Of a DNA stretch of 64,000 nucleotides, positions 1 to 49,201 are shown piece after piece (the first letter of the stretch is position 1; the number at the start of each line of letters is the position of its first letter). The position numbers and the translations under genes are program-made. This stretch comes from Flaccisagitta enflata (lineage: Eukaryota > Chaetognatha > Sagittoidea > Aphragmophora). Below the pieces are notes generated by a model that was not told the DNA's origin, ran no database searches, and saw only the letters and a list, made by a program, of their open reading frames with translations. The DNA is taken from NCBI GenBank assembly GCA_965153355.1, contig OZ231127.1, positions 80,290,001 through 80,354,000 on the forward strand, given 5' to 3'.

Positions 1-1017
1 TATGGTGGAGTTGAAGCACAAATTACAAGTGCAAGTTAACGGCTTTAAACCCAAATATCGCCCTTTTCAACTACACTGTTCATCATCTTTGTTTATGAAA
101 GTAGTTTGACAAATAAAAGAGATTTCAAGCGCGCACGAATACGCTTTCTACGTGAGGCAGCGGGAAGTAAAGAAGGTCACAGCTACTGATTTTTATCGTC
201 TACATTTTTTATTTGTTCGGGTAGCCAAAAAGAGAAGGTCAAGAGTATTGAGGTATTTTGTTTTATATGTAGAAAAATGAACAAATATAAATCTTACGAA
301 TTAGCGAGTTTTGGATGATGTATTTACCTAAGAAAGCTAATAAAGCTTTTTTTTCGCAGGGGTATTTGACACTTTTCAGAGAAAAACAAAGATGATTCGA
401 AAGAGAAGATATAACAGACAGATGTCAATATGACAGTGCCTCTTCTGATGTCACTGTCAAAATATATATGCCGATTATCAATATGACAATGTCAATACTT
501 CTTTGCCTATATTATAGGATCCTAAAATCGTTAATGGTAATTTCAAATTTCTAAACCCTATTTTGATTACGAGTTGATATGAGTGATCCTTGATAGACAG
601 TTTGGAAAAGCAAAATTGAGGTCCAATAAAACATCAGACGTGACAATTAACTTAACAGTCTGTGAAAATACGAATATGAAATAGATCTGCGTATAATCAA
701 TCGGTGACAAAACACACGGTTTTCACATTCACTCAAAGCAGTATACCCTATAGTTACTAGTTAGTGAGTTCATAACAAGCCTAGCCTATTCGCCATTAGC
801 ATTGAATGAACACATATACGCAAAAAGAACATAAGTATTGTTCCACCTATCAAACATTCACAATAAAAAAAAAGCGTTTTTCACTATGTAACCTTCATTG
901 TTTTTTACTTAAAAAACCCTTCATAAGAACTATAACAATGTGAACCCGAACAAATGAAAAATGGGACAGATAGCGCGAAAGAAATACGAATCACACAATT
1001 GGAAAAGATAAGATTCA

Positions 1018-1072
1018 TGATGGGACATGATGGGACATGATGGGACATGATGGGACATGATGGGACATGGCA
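1018..1072 (+). repeat. 10-bp tandem repeat
   Basis: Five copies of ATGGGACATG. 1-1017 before it is unique AT-rich DNA with no gene or element that I can recognise. Confidence 0.8.
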
Positions 1073-1516
1073 CTCAGTTTCGACGTTTCTGGGATGGACA
1101 CAAAAGAATCAATGTCAACTGATTCTAACATGAAAAGAGAAAGAAATAGGAAAAAGAAGAATGGGGGGGGGGGGGGGGAGAAAGGGATAACATTGATAAA
1201 TGGTGAAAAAGATCTAAAGGGCATTTCGGAATGACTAACTTTGATTCAAACTTTTACTTTTGCCATTTTCCATCTCTTCAACGTCCAAGTCACAAGTTTT
1301 TTTTTCTTCTAAAATTGTCATTGATAGTGTGATAAATTTTACCAAAATATATAAAAGAATCTAAATACAAAAACTCATCAAACAAATATAGTTCCGTAGA
1401 ATCAGCCCCGATCAGGCGCGAGCACGATATTGTGTGGTATAAATAGGGATGGTAATGCTCGTCTGTTGACATAAAAAAAAGAGAACTTTCGCTGTTTAGA
1501 GGTGAGCAGCAAAAAG

Positions 1517-1637
1517 GTGCTGTTGCAGCCATACAAGATATTGCTGCAGCCAACAAGAAAATTACTACAGCTAATCAGCATGTTGCTACAGCGATCCAGG
1601 ATGTTGCTACAGCTGATCAGAATTTTGCTGCCGAGAA
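1517..1637 (+). repeat. Degenerate 21-bp repeat encoding heptads
   Basis: Five or six units like GCTACAGCGATCCAGGATGTT. The plus frame reads AVAAIQD, IAAANKK, ITTANQH, VATAIQD, VATADQN: one heptad per unit, a coiled-coil-like pattern. No start, splice site or neighbour supports a gene. Confidence 0.6.
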
Positions 1638-1765
1638 TGGAGACTCTCATTCCATCAGGTTTCAGAGTTCTCTTTGGCTTAGGAATCAAAAATTTCTTTG
1701 GATCCTCGGCGTGCCACTCCACAAGCTGCAACGGACGAAGACCTCTCTCTCCTCCCAGAATCCAG

Positions 1766-1890
<125 letters not shown>

Positions 1891-2023
1891 TCATTTAAAT
1901 ATCGTTGTTTTTTTTTTCTAATAGCATCGAAGGATGTATGGTGGTATATCGCTCAGGTTTGAGTCAAACTTAGTCTTTTGTTTTGTTTTTTTCTTTTTTT
2001 TTCTATTTCTTTTTTGAACCCCG

Positions 2024-36520
<34,497 letters not shown>

Positions 36521-37190
36521 TAATCGTAGTTAATACCCTCTTGTGTGTAGGAAAATGGACAAATGAGAGAGACAGAGAAGATGCGTTGAAGGGGGGGGGG
36601 TAGAACTGAGAATGCGAGAAATTGGAGGTTGAAAAAAATGGTGATGAGAGATGTTAGAGATAATCGATTTAAGATCAACGTTGGAGGAGATAATATTCTT
36701 TTCTTTATATCCTTTTTGTTCCGTTTTTCCCCCTCGTTTTTTAATCCTTGTAAATACGCGATTGAGGGGGGATGAAGACCGATGGAATATTGCAACGGCA
36801 GAGATGAGCTGGTTGAGCCAATTGAGCTGGCAATTGAGGAGTTGTGGAGGAGTTAAGGAGGAGATGAGGATGAGTAGTGTCCCGTAGTGAAAACAATTTT
36901 CTCCTTTCTCGACGATTCTTTCTTTTTTCTAGATGGTAAAAAAAAAGAAAAGGAAAATGAAAGCGGATTAACCCGCGGAGAAAAACACAGGAAAATTCCG
37001 AAATAATAGTTGGAATTGTTGTCGTTAAACTATTACCATGAATATCGTTACATGGTTAGATAACTTTTAACTTGTTTAAAAGATGAGGGGACTTTTACTT
37101 TATTTTTCAACTTTACTTTTCTCGTTTTGTTCCAAAGGGTTTCTTAAATAAGGATTCGCCCCCACTGGGAGTTGTCCAAGGAAGAAAAGT
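36521..37190 (-). promoter_or_regulatory. Upstream region of the Ig-like gene
   Basis: Non-coding DNA before the start codon. A minus-strand ATATAAAG at about 36704-36711, some 190 bases upstream of the ATG, is a possible TATA box. A G-run at 36591-36600 is also present. No stronger promoter evidence. Confidence 0.3.
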
Positions 37191-37614
37191 AGAGAGTGAT
37201 TGCGTTGTTCACAATTTCAAGATTCTTTCTCTTACTGTTGCTTCCCTATATTTTCCGTTTCATTCTTTCTTTTCCGTCGTCTTTCTTTCTTTCTTTTTTT
37301 CTTTGGAGGGTTCTTTTTCCTTTTTCCCCCTCGAATGAAAATCCCTCCTTCCTTTTCCTTTCCGCGCAAGGTCCAAGAAAGGGATTGGGTTAATTGCTTC
37401 GAAATCTAACGTTTCCTTCTGGTTAGAAAAATTGAATAGAAAAATAGAATTAAATTAGTCAAACCTCGACAAACAATCAATAAAGCATAAAAATTTTCAC
37501 GACGGCCGCAGTCTCCGAAGAAAAGAGAATGAAAGAGGGAGAGATTATAAACAAGGGAGGGTAAAATGATTGAAAAAGTAGGGACTTTGAGCTAAACAAT
37601 GTGAATGAGATGAG

Positions 37615-38093
<479 letters not shown>

Positions 38094-38171
38094 CAAGATG
38101 CATCCGTGGCGAAGCAGGAAAAGGTGAGGTCATCTGTGCGGAGAAATCTTTGCGGAGATTCAGGAGCAATG

Positions 38172-38325
38172 CACAATTCGCCCAATCAGATGCACAATGT
38201 ACCAAGTCCGATGCACAATTCACCAAGTCCGATGCACAATGTGCCAAATCTGATACACAGAGTACCAAGTCCGATCCACAATTCACCAAGTCCGATGCAC
38301 AATGTACCAAATCCGATGCACAACA
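38172..38325 (+). repeat. 21-bp minisatellite, unit CCAAGTCCGATGCACAATTCA
   Basis: About seven units immediately downstream of the 255-bp (GA)n array. Open in frame as TKSDAQC/TKSDAQF heptads. 38326-39600 beyond it is unique AT-rich DNA with no gene I can support. Confidence 0.8.
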
Positions 38326-39616
38326 AATCATATCGTATGTACTTTTTACCGCACCTCATGCAAGTTGCACCCAGTTGGATATGAAATCCCTCAAAAACAA
38401 TTTAAAATTCACTAAATCAGCGTAAATCAGTAAAAAAAGATAATCAGATGATCAGATGATCAGATGATCTTAGCACCAAGCCAATGGCAAAATAGATATA
38501 ATGGATGCATTTGAAGATGAATAAAAAGGTAAAATTTCATGCGATGGTGCTGCTTTTCAATACATTTTATTCCATCAAATCCAATTCTTTCTCAGCCAGA
38601 TTCTATTCTGGCTGAGTGTTGAAAACAGTTACAATAAAGTAAATCAGTTGAGAGAATCTTTATAAGAAATCCCTTGGGAGATGAAGATTTGAACTGAGGA
38701 AAGAAATTATATTCTATTGGTACTTTGCCATAATCTGCAATATTCTAAATGTGCACTCAAAAGGCTACCAAAAAAGATAAAACGGCGCATCGTAAATAGC
38801 ATTTCTTTGCTTTGAAAAGAAAATTTAAAAGAAATCGATGATGACAACGACGATGACGATGATAAAAATGATGACGGCAGAAAATCGATGAACAAGATGA
38901 CACGGTGATTGTTTGGATTTTGCTAACGAGAGGATGACCAGAAAAGCGTAGAAACGTTTTGATAATGACAGCCTAGATAATGACAGCTAAGATAATGGCA
39001 AATTTGATTGCAGTGACAACGATTTTATGGTAACAATGCAACAAGCATCAGCAAACCCAAACGGAAACGTGAAACGGAAGTAACTGCCGTGACCATGACC
39101 ATGACTTCACTGATGACGAAACAGATATTACTGACGATATGTACAGCGACAGTATATCAATCACAACAACAACGCTCACACCGATGGCCAGTAGGCGAAA
39201 AGAAAGATAACAGACAATCATACAACTGGGATGAAAGACAATTGAAAAAAATCAGAAAGTGCTGAGAACGATTGAATATCATTGACGAGTGAACAACATA
39301 AAAAAATGACGAAATCGACGATACCAGGCACGAGAATATGGACAATGCCAACGTCTGCGTTCCAACGACGATTCATTTGATGATCTCAGCGCGTTAAAGA
39401 AGATAAATCTAAAACCACTCCGTTTAACAAACTATGTTTAATGCTCACAAGAAATGATGAACAGAAGCGAAGATAAAATTTTGACAGCCTCGTTGAATGA
39501 ACATTCTTTTTTTTTTTTCAAAATCTAAGCTCTTTAGAATTTGTCAGTCTTTTCTTTTTGGCGCCCTTTTTTGTGCATTTGTGATTTTAGGAGTTGTTAG
39601 CTTCTTATGTTTTTTT

Positions 39617-39778
39617 TTAGTCGCGAACACGCGACTCTACACCTTACCGTGTCGGTCGGTGGGTCGCTCGGTCGATCCGTCAGTCCGTCCGTAACATTTT
39701 TTAATTGCGAGTAGTTTTCGCATTACCGCTCCTGCCCCATCGTCCGTCCGAGTAGATTGCCGATTGTCCGGCCTTGTT
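39617..39778 (-). mobile_element. Hairpin-CTAA repeat, copy 5
   Basis: Hairpin GTCGCGAACACGCGAC (39620-39635), CTCTACACCTTACCGTGTCG, a short GTCC tract and the end GTCCGGCCTTGTT. Confidence 0.68.
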
Positions 39779-39921
39779 CTTATTCTATCTCTCTGTCTTT
39801 CTTCTCTGTTCGTCTCTTATTCCTTTTCTTTTCTTTTTTTAATTTCCTTTTCTTTTTGCGCTCATCCTATCCTTTTTATCCAAATCGAAAACAATTGCAG
39901 AGGAAAAACAACGCGTCTGCT

Positions 39922-40640
<719 letters not shown>

Positions 40641-41147
40641 AGCATACAGAAGGGAGGGGCATTAGAGTGAGGTGGAAAGAGAGGGAAAAGAGGAAGAGGA
40701 GGAGAGGATAGAGGGGGAGGGAGGAAATATGGAGAGTGGGGAGGGGGTTAAAAGATGGAGAGAGAGGGGAAATAGATGGAGGAAAGGTAAAGCATTGGGG
40801 AAAAGCTCCTTCACTCGTTGCCTAGATAACCCCCTTATTCACTAGCTATTAGGATCATCTCAGTTTTTTATCATGTGTTGTTTTTTCCTAAACGAAAAAG
40901 AGAAAAACTAAAACCGCCGTCCTAGTGGAAGAGAACAATATGCTGATCTGGAATCTTTATTGTGAGTTCAACGAGGCAAGTATTTCTATTTTTAAGACGC
41001 CGGGACTGAAAATGAAATAAGGAAATTGTTCAAAATTATAAATTTTTGCTGATGGAACGTGGCTGGCTTAAATGAGCAAGATGAAGAAGAAGTTAAGCAG
41101 AGGAAAAAAAACGAAAAACGAGAAGCGAGAGAGGCAACGCGATCTTG

Positions 41148-41272
<125 letters not shown>

Positions 41273-41441
41273 TAAAGGAGGAAAGAAGGAAAGAAGGAAA
41301 GAAGAAAGATGTAGTGGCAAAATCCTCCCGAGAGGCCGTCACCATGGAAGCAAACACACAACCAAAAGCAGAAACTCGTGTCCTGTCACATAAAAGAAAA
41401 AGAAGAAGAAGGAGGAAGTAATTTGAGACGACAGACGGAGA

Positions 41442-41724
41442 AACAAGCCCGATCAGGCAACGATGCGTCCTGACTGTATCTCTGTCCGAGCGACTTCGGC
41501 ACTAGATTTGGTTTGACTGACAGATGAAAAGACTTATTATCAGATCAAAATAGGCTCTCAGAACATTCTAACGAGTGTTTGACTTGATCCTTGACATCCT
41601 CGCGGCTGAAAAGGGCCGAAAACTGTGATTTTCAAGGAGGCGTAACGGACGGACCGACCGACCAATGGACCGACCGACAGACGGACGGACCGACCCTCTT
41701 ACAGAGATGCGAGGACGCATCTAA
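41442..41724 (+). mobile_element. Hairpin-CTAA repeat, GATGCG subfamily, copy 1
   Basis: Starts AACAAGCCCGATCAGG, has a GACCGACC tract (41648-41696) and ends TCTTACAGA plus hairpin GATGCGAGGACGCATC (41706-41721) and CTAA. Same architecture as the GTCGCG copies with a different hairpin. Confidence 0.65.
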
Positions 41725-42059
41725 AAAGTGAGAAAGGGGAAAAAATAAGATAAATGATTAGCAAGAAGGGAAATATACGGAGGGAGGAGGAAAGGAAGGA
41801 AGGAAGGAAGGAAGGAAACAAGCTAGAATGAGGGAATTAGTTCGAGTAAGGAAGGTGGAAAAGATTGAAGGAAGGAGGGACGGAAGGAAGGAAAGAAGAA
41901 AGTAAAGAAGTAAAGGGAAAAAATAAATGGAAAAAACAGAACAATGAAATGAATGATTTATTGAATAAATGAGAGAATGAATGAATAAATGAATGAATGG
42001 ATGAATGGATGAGGGAATAAATGATGAAGGATTGAATCAATGAATCAATGAATGTCTTA

Positions 42060-43620
42060 GATAAATGAATATGTTAATGGAACGGGGGCATAGGATGGAG
42101 ACAAAAAAGAACACAAAAATGGCATTATAAATGAGTCAGAGTTAAGAATAACAAAATTTCAGACCAACGACAACGGAAAACTAATATTTGATTATGATAA
42201 GTTTATTCGTCAAAACTGAATTTGTGTTGCAAATACGTTAGATCAAAATTCGATTAATGAATAATATTGATTTTCATTTCTTTCTTTCGTTTTTTTTAAA
42301 GAAGTGTTTGCTTTTCATGTGAGTGTTTCACTGTCATTGTTGAACCGTCATCTGCGATTGATGAAACGACAAGAAAAAAAAAGAACAAAAAAACAAAACA
42401 AATAAAAAACAAAAAATAGGCAAACATGATTATGGGCAAAAGGCGGAATTACATTATTCATACTGGAATTCATATGCCGCCGCTTTTCTTTTCTTTGGTT
42501 TTCTCATTATAACAGTTTCTTATGCTTAATTATAAGGAAACTACATGCTTAAACATTAAAAACTGATGAAGAATCGAGGATGGGAGTTGTTGTCTTGTGG
42601 TTCCTTTTATCATAAACCGTTTTTGCCTTTCCGCTTAAGCTTAACAAAAAAAAAAAATTAAAAAGATCAACTTTTTCCATATCCCATTTTAGGCTGTTCC
42701 AGCGGCGCTCTTCTTTACATAAGGCTTGCGTCATGTATGCATCTTTTGTTAAAAGCGGGTCCCCTTTAGGCAACGTTAGATTTCCAAGTATTGGACAAAC
42801 CTATTAGAAACTCTAAGTAACAAAGAGACAAAGAATTCGTAGGTTGGGAATATTTGACCGTAAGCCGACTGTTCAAGTGACGCGCACTCTCCATGTGACA
42901 CGCACGGGCGGGCGCGTGTGATCAAAAGGTAGAAGAAGAAGATGAAGAAGAAGTCACGCTGCTTCTCATCAAACATGAATTGAAGTCCAAGATTGCAGAC
43001 TATCCAATTGAAAGAAATATGATCACGAAGCAGTCATGCCGTTGCTCATCAAACATTCATAAACGACCAAGCACGCAGTCCATTTATTGTAAAAGGTCTG
43101 CACGCGAGAAAACGCAGACTGTTCATTATAAGACGGTTCTCGCGCATACTCGTTTCATCTATTATTGAGACACACGTATAGTCACACGCACACGCAGTCA
43201 TACGCACACCCACACATTCAATTTGAATGGTCGTCTATAAATTGTCGATAAGTGTCAAATCGTTTCTAAATCGTGGTAAGAAGCACGCAGCCAACTTCCA
43301 AGGAAACGCGTGCTGCGGATTCACCACAGATGCACACTTTTCTTTTGCAAGCAAGTTTGGGTATAGTGAGGGATATTGTTCCACTTTTCATACACTGTAT
43401 GTCATACAGGCGTTTAGCCATTCTATAAAGCAAATGAATTTCCGTTGCATTCGTGTCCGTTACATCCGTGTCCGTTACAACGGGGCTAAAACATGTCTGC
43501 GTAAAGAACACGAAGGCAAAAGACTGAATAGCAGATAAGGATGATAAGGAGAATGGCAAGAATGAGAAGAGGGAAATGCCAGGCCCAAGGCTAGCTGGAG
43601 AGATAAAGGGGAAACACCGA
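42060..43620. other. Intergenic stretch without a supported gene
   Basis: AT-rich unique DNA. Two diverged copies of a TGCTTCTCATCAAACAT-type segment lie near 42960 and 43040. Short CACACGCA words occur at 43170-43210. Nothing coding. Confidence 0.5.
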
Positions 43621-43731
43621 GGGATAAAATGGACAGAAAGAAAGAATACGAGAGAGAAACAGAGAAGGGAAGAATAAATGAAATTACGAAAGAAAGGATG
43701 AAAGATGATAAAAAAAGAAAGAGAGAAAAGC

Positions 43732-43734
<3 letters not shown>

Positions 43735-43806
<72 letters not shown>

Positions 43807-43809
43807 CAA

Positions 43810-43902
<93 letters not shown>

Positions 43903-43979
43903 AAAGAAGAAAGCAAGGAAGCAAGGAAGAGAGGAGGAAGGAAAGGAAGAAAGAGAAAGAAAAAAATAAGAGAGAAAAA

Positions 43980-44055
<76 letters not shown>

Positions 44056-44138
44056 CAAAACGGGTCATTTTAAATGACAGTAGGAAAATGAGACGTAAGC
44101 AAAGATCGACGCACAGAGACACAGACAGAAAGACCGAC

Positions 44139-44190
<52 letters not shown>
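43735..44190 (+). repeat. (AAAG)n, (ACAG)n and (GA)n compound array
   Basis: AAAG blocks at 43735-43805, 43840-43900 and 43979-44055, with ACAG between the first two and (GA)n at 44138-44190. Confidence 0.94.
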
Positions 44191-44198
<8 letters not shown>

Positions 44199-44339
44199 TG
44201 GCAGACAACCAGCAAGAGAGACAGAAAGAAAAACTGACAGTCATACAGACACAGAATGGAAACTCTAGTTCACGTGGGAATTGGCCAATTCACCGAATCC
44301 GTCGCCATGACAACGACAGAAGGGGAACGACCACAAGAC

Positions 44340-45075
44340 TGACCTCATGAGGTTACTGGGTGACTACATGAGGTTACTGGGTGACATAATGACGTTACTG
44401 GGTGACCACATGAGGTTACTGGGTGACCACATGAGATTACTGGGTGACCACATGAGATTACTGGGTGACCACATGAGATTACTGGGTGACCGCATGAGGT
44501 TACTGGGTGACCACATGAGGTTACTGGGTGACCTCATGAGGTTACCACATGGGTGACCGCATGAGGTTACTGGGTGACCACATGAGGTTACTGGGTGACC
44601 ACATGAGATTACTGGGTGACCACATGAGATTACTGGGTGACCACATGAGATTACTGGGTGACCTCATGAGGTTACTGGGTGACCACATGAGGTTACTGGG
44701 TGACCGCATGAGGTTACTGGGTGGCCACATGTGGTTACTGGGTGACATCATGACGTTACTGGTTGACCACATGAGGTTACTGGGCGACCACATGAGGTTA
44801 CTGAGTGACCACCTGACGTAACTGGGTGACCTCATGAGGTTATCGGGTGACCTAATGAGGTAAATGGGTGACCACATATGGTTAGTTACTGGGTGACCTA
44901 ATGAAGCTACTGGGCGACCTCATGAGGTTACCGGGTGACCTCATGCAGTTGCCGACTGATCTCATGCGGTTATCAGGTGACCATATGAGGTTAGTTACTG
45001 GTTCATTTCATGAGGTCACAACGTAACCTCATGCAACTAGTCAGCTACTGGGTGACCATATGTGGTTATCGGATT
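44340..45075 (+). repeat. 21-bp minisatellite, unit ATGAGGTTACTGGGTGACCAC
   Basis: About 25 clear units from 44346 to 44870, then irregular ones to 45075. The period is a multiple of three, so it stays open on both strands (MRLLGDH heptads on plus). Units vary at a few positions only (GAGGTT/GAGATT, CCACAT/CCTCAT/CCGCAT). Confidence 0.88.
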
Positions 45076-45152
45076 ACATCATGCAGCCGTGGTGTTACCG
45101 CATAAGATTACTCTTAAATCATACTTGACTATGAAATCTTCAATTTCATTCA

Positions 45153-45384
45153 AACAAGCCCGTTTGGGCAACTATGCGTCCTGACTTTCTCCCTCCATGT
45201 ATTGAAATTCGCGCAAAACATATCATTTGGCAGCATTTGACTTACTATGTGACAGCCCCGCGGTTGAAAAGTGCCATGATATGTATTCTTTGCATATGCA
45301 TAACAAACATATCGACCGACAGACAGACCAACGGTCGGACGAACAGACCGTCTCATGATGATGCGAGGAGCGAGGGCGCGTTTA
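45153..45384 (+). mobile_element. Hairpin-CTAA repeat, GATGCG subfamily, copy 2 (degenerate end)
   Basis: Starts AACAAGCCCGTTTGGGCAAC and shares TATGCGTCCTGACT with the copy at 41442. The end GATGCGAGGAGCGAGGGCGC has lost a clean hairpin. Confidence 0.55.
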
Positions 45385-45791
45385 GAGACATTGTAGAAAA
45401 TTCATATATTTTACTCATCCGTAAATAGAGTAATGGAACACTTTTGAGTTGGTGATTTTCGAATTCGAAATAGAAAATCGCAATTTAGAAAAGAAATGTC
45501 GTCATTTGTACTTTTTCATTTTTCTTCCCAGTTAAAAGGCATGAGTCACATCGGGTGCAGCTCCGATCATTATCATATTTAAGCACCTGAGAGAAAAACA
45601 AAAACAAAAAAGAAAAACAAAACATGACATAACAAAAAGAAAAAAAAGAAGAAGAAAAGAAAACGATACAAAACTTTGCCTTTTTTAGTTATCATTATTT
45701 ATTGATTTTGTCTTCGGTGAAATTGTTTGCATGCGTTAATGTGATGGTTATTCATCATTTAGGTTGCCGTATCCACTTTTCTGTTCGTCTT

Positions 45792-45795
<4 letters not shown>

Positions 45796-45881
<86 letters not shown>

Positions 45882-45900
45882 AGTTATGTATATCATCTGG

Positions 45901-45955
<55 letters not shown>
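45796..45955 (+). repeat. Paired (CT)n arrays
   Basis: 45796-45880 and 45904-45955, separated by GAGTTATGTATATCATCTGG. 45400-45795 before it is unique AT-rich DNA with no gene seen. Confidence 0.95.
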
Positions 45956-45960
<5 letters not shown>

Positions 45961-46317
45961 TTTTTCTTTTCTTTTCTTGTTTTCCTTTTTTTTTTCTCCC
46001 ACTCTCTGTTCCTCGCTTGCCAGTGCAGTGGTAATCCCCTCTTGGTTGCGTTCCTAAACCTCAAGGAATACTGATAGAAAAACAAAGAAGCGCAAAAAGA
46101 AAAAAACGAAAAAGAAAGCAGAAATAAAGAAAGAAATCAGAAAGGACGGAGTACAGCTAAACGTAAAAAAGTAGGAATAAAGTAAATGATAGAACTTTTT
46201 GGTCGAAAAAAAAGAGGCATTTTTCTTTTTTTGAAAATTTGAAATCGGGAAAAAAATTGAAAATTCTCTCTCCCTGCAAAAAATTACTTCCGCGGCAACA
46301 AAATCGGAAGCGTCTAT

Positions 46318-46422
<105 letters not shown>

Positions 46423-46589
46423 AATGCACAAATGTAATTGGTTCGAGCTCTTTCGCAAAGGATTTTGATTGGTCGAGAGACACAGAGTTGTTGCCATTGG
46501 TTCAAAAATTGGTCACAAAGAATGACGACGAATAAAAAACGATAAATCGAGAATTGAGTTGTCGCGTAAAAACTGTGAGACCCGAGGAC

Positions 46590-46790
46590 ATGAGAATGGA
46601 AAGAAGGGGGAGGGGAAGGGGGGTGAGGAATGGAGGCCGTGGACATAAGAATGGAAAGAAGGGGGGGGGGAGGAGGAGGCTAAGAAAGGAGGCCGTGGAC
46701 ATGAGGATGGAAAGGACGGAAAGGAAGGTGGGAAGGGGGGGGGCGAAGAATGGAGGCCGTTGATAGAAATAGAGTATGCATGGAAACGAT
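46590..46790 (+). repeat. About 60-bp G-rich tandem repeat
   Basis: Three irregular units sharing GGAGGCCGTGGACATAAGAA and runs of eight to ten G. The G-runs could form quadruplexes. Confidence 0.65.
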
Positions 46791-47034
46791 AGAAAGGAGA
46801 GAAAGAGAAAGGGGGGGGGGGGGCTGGTAGACGCAGGAAATTGTATTGTCAAAAGTCATTACGTACATCCAAATTTCTGCATGAGTAAGACAGCTATGGC
46901 GCTAAGGCTGAAATCGGAGTGGAAAACAACATTGAGGATATGAGACTTGGTTGATGATTACTGATCTGTCCAACCATCATAGTACTACATCTCGACTGAA
47001 GGGGAAAATATAAAAAATCGTTCTGATGACCCTG

Positions 47035-47480
47035 AAAGTATTCCCTTTTTGGGCAGCGGCCCCAAAGGGCCGATGTCCTGTGGGACACAGAGATGAATTT
47101 CCACATTCGTCCGTCCGTCTCCCCCCCCCCCACGAAGCTATCAATCCTCAAATTCTCATTGAAAAACATTGAATATTAGCAAAATGCAAATTTCCCATTG
47201 AATAACATGGAAAATTGACCAAAATATGAGAAAAATGTGAAATTCCAATTAAATGATATAGTAATATGATGATAAAATGAAAAAGATGCAAAACTCCCAT
47301 TGAATATCATGGAAAATTACCCCAAAGACCTCAAATATGCTGAATGGAAATTCACCCCTGTGTCCTACAGGACATCGGCTCTTTGGAGCCGCTGCCCTGC
47401 TCCCACTCCACTGCTTCAGCTCATCACTCCAAGCAGGGCATCGGGCACCGCCGACCATGTGCGATCCTTGGATGACTACT
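47035..47480. repeat. Inverted pair of GGGCAGCGGCC repeats
   Basis: 47053-47110 (GGGCAGCGGCCCCAAAGGGC, minus) and 47338-47400 (ACAGGACATCGGCTCTTTGG, plus) are inverted copies of one repeat. CTCCAAGCAGGGCATCGGGC follows at about 47428. No coding content. Confidence 0.55.
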
Positions 47481-48589
47481 TCAATATCCATACTTAATTT
47501 CAAATGTCAACCATTTGTCCATTTCTCGTCTCGGCCTGGGGGGGGGGGGAGGAGCTTGAAATATTGTACATAAGTTCATAACATCTTTTTAGTCCGCCCT
47601 AACCTGTAAAGAGGCTGTTGAGGTCCTGAAAAAGGTCAGGTTGGCACTGGAAGGTCTGTACTTACAAGTAAAATGAACTGGGAAGAGAGAATTCCCACTC
47701 CCATATTTGAGCTGCGATTAGTCAAGAGCTAGGCGCGGTGACTCCTTTTGGCCTTATCAATTCATTCTAAAAGGCGATCATTCGGTCCATGGTCGGCTGT
47801 GATTCATAGTTGGGATAACATCCTAGCCTACAGTAGAAGTTCACAACCCCGTACAAAATTCTGTTTTATACTTACATCGATATACGTATATACGATATTC
47901 ATCGATGTGATTGACCCAAAAATGATCGTAACATCAATTTCCTACCCGCCCGTAGATCGATATATTTGAACAGTTTAAGTTCACCCGCTTCCTTCTTAGC
48001 AACCGCGCATCGGCCTATTCTTATCGTTTCGCGCGTTCATTGTTATCGTCTTTCTTCTTCATTCCATTATATATTGTCTACATTCGTTCATCCAACCATT
48101 CAGCTATTATGTATAACTACAGGCTGGGCATATGAAATTCAGCGACATATTCATTTGCAAGGGGACCAAGGCCATCGACCAAAATGTGCCTTTTTATTTC
48201 TTATTGATAGGGAATGTAATAGAACACTGACGCATGAAAAGCTTTCCATGCCGGGAATGCGAGCTGATCAGGACGCGTGGGTTCTTTCTGAAGGAAAAGG
48301 AGGAAAGGGGACGGGGCAAGACACGATGTGGCCAAAGCAAAGGAGAGGGGAAGGGAAGCTCATGCAGGAATAGGTATCCTCGTGCATCCTTGTCCAGTGA
48401 CAGTGTGCAATAAGAAGGGGGAAGAGCTGATTCTATGAATAAGAAAGGTTTTGTGGTGATGGCCATTGGAACATGCAGGATGAATGGAAATGTTGTGAAG
48501 CAGGAATGAATTGACAGTAGATGTAATAGCAAGGGCGTTGAACAATACTCAATACGGGTCAGAAAAGGCAAGGTTGCGTAAAGTTGGGT

Positions 48590-48830
48590 GGGGAATGGTG
48601 AGGTCAGCAACGGTCGAAATGAATAGGTCAGGAATGGTACAGGTTCAGGTAGGTTCAGGAATGGTAAGGTCAGGAGTGGTGAGGCCGGGAATGGTGGGGC
48701 CAAGAATGGTAAGAGCAGGAATGATAAGGTTGGGAATGGTAAGGTCAGGAATGGTATGATCAGGTTAGGTGAGATCAGACATGGTAAGGTCAGGAATGGT
48801 AAAGTCTGTCATCAGGGGATCAAGCAAGGT
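48590..48830 (+). repeat. Irregular minisatellite, GGTCAGGAATGGTAA words
   Basis: About twelve 15-20-bp units with variable spacing. 47500-48590 before it holds no gene that I can support. Confidence 0.7.
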
Positions 48831-49114
48831 TAGGAATGCAAAGGTGACAGTTAAGCTCTCAGGATACAATTTCTAATTTCATGCGGCATTACCATGGACA
48901 ATTTATCAACTCTGATCAAATATTTGGACGGAGAAATCCATTAGCCTTAAGGATATGGACTTAAGAGGGTCGCGTATTTGCTCGACTGTTCCAACTTATG
49001 ATGACTTGGTCTTGGAAACCATGACCAAGACGGAATCATGCCATGGAAAAATCAAATGGATTTACCCAACTAACCGACCTACATACAGATCAATAGACCA
49101 ATATCGGCTGGGAA

Positions 49115-49116
<2 letters not shown>

Positions 49117-49196
<80 letters not shown>
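49117..49196 (+). repeat. (GA)n array
   Basis: About 38 GA units. 49200-49740 after it is unique DNA with no recognised feature. Confidence 0.95.

Positions 49197-49201
<5 letters not shown>

Noticed and set aside
41837-42040. Frame with FIHSFIHS repeats near 41.9 kb
   Set aside because: It derives from GAATGAATGA-type short repeats.
44347-44877. MRLLGDH-repeat frame (and its antisense) as a real repeat protein
   Set aside because: A period of 21 keeps any frame open; there is no start context, splice site or codon-level constraint, and variation hits all positions.
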